Part shown: piece by piece, positions 62,522 through 64,000 of the stretch
Layout: each line of letters starts with the position of its first letter
Position numbering within the stretch: the stretch's first letter is position 1
DNA from: Nannochloropsis salina CCMP1776
Lineage: Eukaryota; Sar; Eustigmatophyceae; Eustigmatales; Monodopsidaceae
Assembly: GCA_004565275.1 (NCBI GenBank)
Contig: SDOX01000017.1
Location: forward strand, 521,585 to 585,584
DNA: 64,000 nucleotides
Direction: 5' to 3'
Translations under genes and position numbers: made by a program
Notes under the pieces: generated by a model
Told to the model about the DNA's origin: nothing
Database searches by the model: none
What the model saw: only the letters and a program-made list of their open reading frames with translations

Positions 62522-64000
62522 ATGTGCTCCACGTCACAGCCAACACGGAGAAAAAAGAGATGGGGGGGCGGCAGCACATCAACTTCAGAGGGCCCTTTGC
62601 TCCTTCTCCTCCTCCTGACGGGCCTGTGCGGTCAAAGCATCGATGCTTTTCTTCAGGTTCCTTCACACAGGGGCTCTTTGTCTAGAAGACCAGCATCTGA
62701 ATGCGTGGCAGCGGTTACATTGCCAAAGCGGTGCGTGAAACTCAATGGGGATTAAAATATCTGCACTAGTACTTCGGAAACTACGTTACATTTTCCTTGA
62801 CATGGACTGAATCGAACGTGTTTTTGACGACTTATCAGGGATTTTCTCGCTCTTAACGACGACAGTAAATGTTCTAATTCAATGAACAGAAAAAGATGGT
62901 GTTTGAGAACCATATTCATCGCAATCCGTGCCTCCACCAAGGTCTATTCCTCATCTCATCCATCTTCTTTTTCTCTTTATAATATGACCTTTACACCCGC
63001 CAGTGAAATTATTTTAAAGGCAGGTAAGCGTGGAGGAGGTGGCGGCAAGTACGATAGTCCCAAAAGGAAGCAAGCACATCTTCAGCAGAAAGGGTTAGGG
63101 AGGAACGACCTTCCCCCTGCATCTTCCCCCTCCTCTTCCCCTCCGGCTGATCCTCCCGGAGTGTTGTGGGAAGGGGAGGAAGAGGAGGACAACGAGGACG
63201 AGGAAGAAATGGATGCGGAGATATTGGAGTTTCAGGGGTTGATGGAGCGGGGGGCATTTCAATTGTTGGACCCGGACGATGTGGAGATTGACGAGGCATA
63301 CGACGCGTTCGACGCTGAGGACGAGGACGAGGGGGAGGGGGAGGAAGGGGCGGAGGAAGGGGCGGAGAGAAGTGAAAGTCGGCCCAGGAACGACCCGGAA
63401 TGGCAGTTTTTCGACACGGCCAAGGTGTTTGTCAAAGGCGGGGACGGCGGCGACGGCTGTGTAGCGTTTCGGCGGGAGAAATACGTGGACATGGGGGGTC
63501 CGAACGGAGGGAGTGGGGGAGGAGGGGGCAGCATCTACTTCCGCTGCGACGAAGGCTTGAACACGCTCTCTGGCTTGCGGCAAAAAGTGCATTGGAAGGC
63601 AGGCGGGGGCGCGCGGGGGCAGGGCAAGAGTCGGACGGGGGCCACGGCTGCGGACGTGGTGGTGGACGTACCTCCGGGTACGATTGTGAGGACCCAAGAC
63701 GGGACCTTGGCGGGGCAATTGGTCGAGCACGGGGAGCAGGTGTTGGTGGCGCGGGGCGGGAGGGGTGGGCGGGGAAATGAGCAGTTCAAAAGCGTACGGA
63801 ATAATGCCCCGAAGTTGATGGAAAAGGGGGAACCGGGCGCGGAGCGATGGCTGCAGGTGGAATTGAAGCTGGTAGGGAGGGAGGGAAAGAGGGAGGGAGG
63901 GAGGGGGGGAGGAGGGAACAAGAGGGGTGACGTGGGGAGAGGGCATGTAGGGCACTGGCCACAGGCCGTTTTTCCTCTCCTTCCTTACCCCTTCCTTCCT
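62522..64000 (+). CDS. Obg/CgtA-type GTPase, plastid-targeted (5' part, runs off the window)
   Basis: Exons 62522..62730 and 63004..63871 join in phase 2 (CG|T); a third exon after the GTAGGG donor lies beyond the window, so the GTP-binding domain is not seen. The leader has a hydrophobic core (EGPLLLLLLLTGLCGQS) and then IDAFLQVPSHRGSLSRRP, the AF motif of complex-plastid import. After an acidic region comes the Obg fold: FFDTAKVFVKGGDGGDGCVA, FRREKYVDMGGPNGGSGG, HWKAGGGARGQGKSRTGATA, ADVVVDVPPGTIV, VARGGRGGRGNEQFKS and EKGEPGAERWLQVELKL. Obg proteins assist large ribosomal subunit assembly; the plastid form (ObgC/CPSAR1) is needed for plastid ribosomes and thylakoids. Confidence in family is high, in the first exon moderate. 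Confidence 0.9.

Overview
This is nuclear DNA of a photosynthetic eukaryote, most likely a stramenopile alga with a complex red-type plastid and quite possibly a eustigmatophyte such as Nannochloropsis or Microchloropsis. Three observations support this. Genes are compact, with one to four exons and GT-AG introns of about 85-450 bases. Several products start with a signal peptide followed by an AF-type (ASAFAP-like) plastid transit peptide. Coding DNA is GC-rich and full of in-frame (GGGA)n microsatellites that read as Gly-Arg-Glu-Gly. The species assignment is inference from style; no marker gene fixes it.

Layout. 1-2.8 kb: no intact gene, but a 180-base inverted duplication of a coding-like segment. 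2.8-10.1 kb: a b561-type cytochrome, acireductone dioxygenase, a phosphopantetheinyl transferase and an RP9-like splicing protein. 10.5-15.2 kb: a BRCT/polynucleotide kinase-phosphatase, and an oxidoreductase fused to CacyBP/SIP. 16.3-21.7 kb: an ankyrin protein and an orphan protein with a duplicated domain. 22.6-28.5 kb: a WAPL homologue, ribosomal protein L26/uL24, and a stray plastid-leader exon. 28.9-32 kb: a small candidate gene and an organelle-type helical-repeat protein. 32-36.3 kb: gene-poor. 36.3-40.7 kb: a possible small secreted protein, a YlmH-type S4 protein, and a Ycf29-like receiver/LuxR-HTH regulator, the last two with plastid leaders. 41-45.5 kb: a membrane-anchored kinase/zinc-finger/PP2C protein. 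46-52.6 kb: ENY2, an orphan multi-membrane protein and a class I histone deacetylase. 53-62 kb: UBA5, a CnoX-like thioredoxin-TPR protein, a DUF985 cupin, a coiled-coil protein and a papain-ML protease. 62.5-64 kb: the 5' part of a plastid Obg GTPase.

The genes do not form one pathway. Themes that recur are chromatin and mRNA work (WAPL, HDAC, ENY2, RP9), plastid gene expression (YlmH-S4, Obg, Ycf29-like regulator, perhaps the helical-repeat protein) and unusual domain fusions. Many neighbours are divergent pairs with 0.4-0.9 kb between start codons.

Four genes (PNKP, WAPL, the helical-repeat protein and the kinase-PP2C) change reading frame inside long G/C homopolymers or (GGGA)n tracts. 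These look like assembly indels or tract-length variation, not pseudogenes, because conserved domains continue on both sides. Exon joins were worked out by hand from GT/AG sites, phase and homology.
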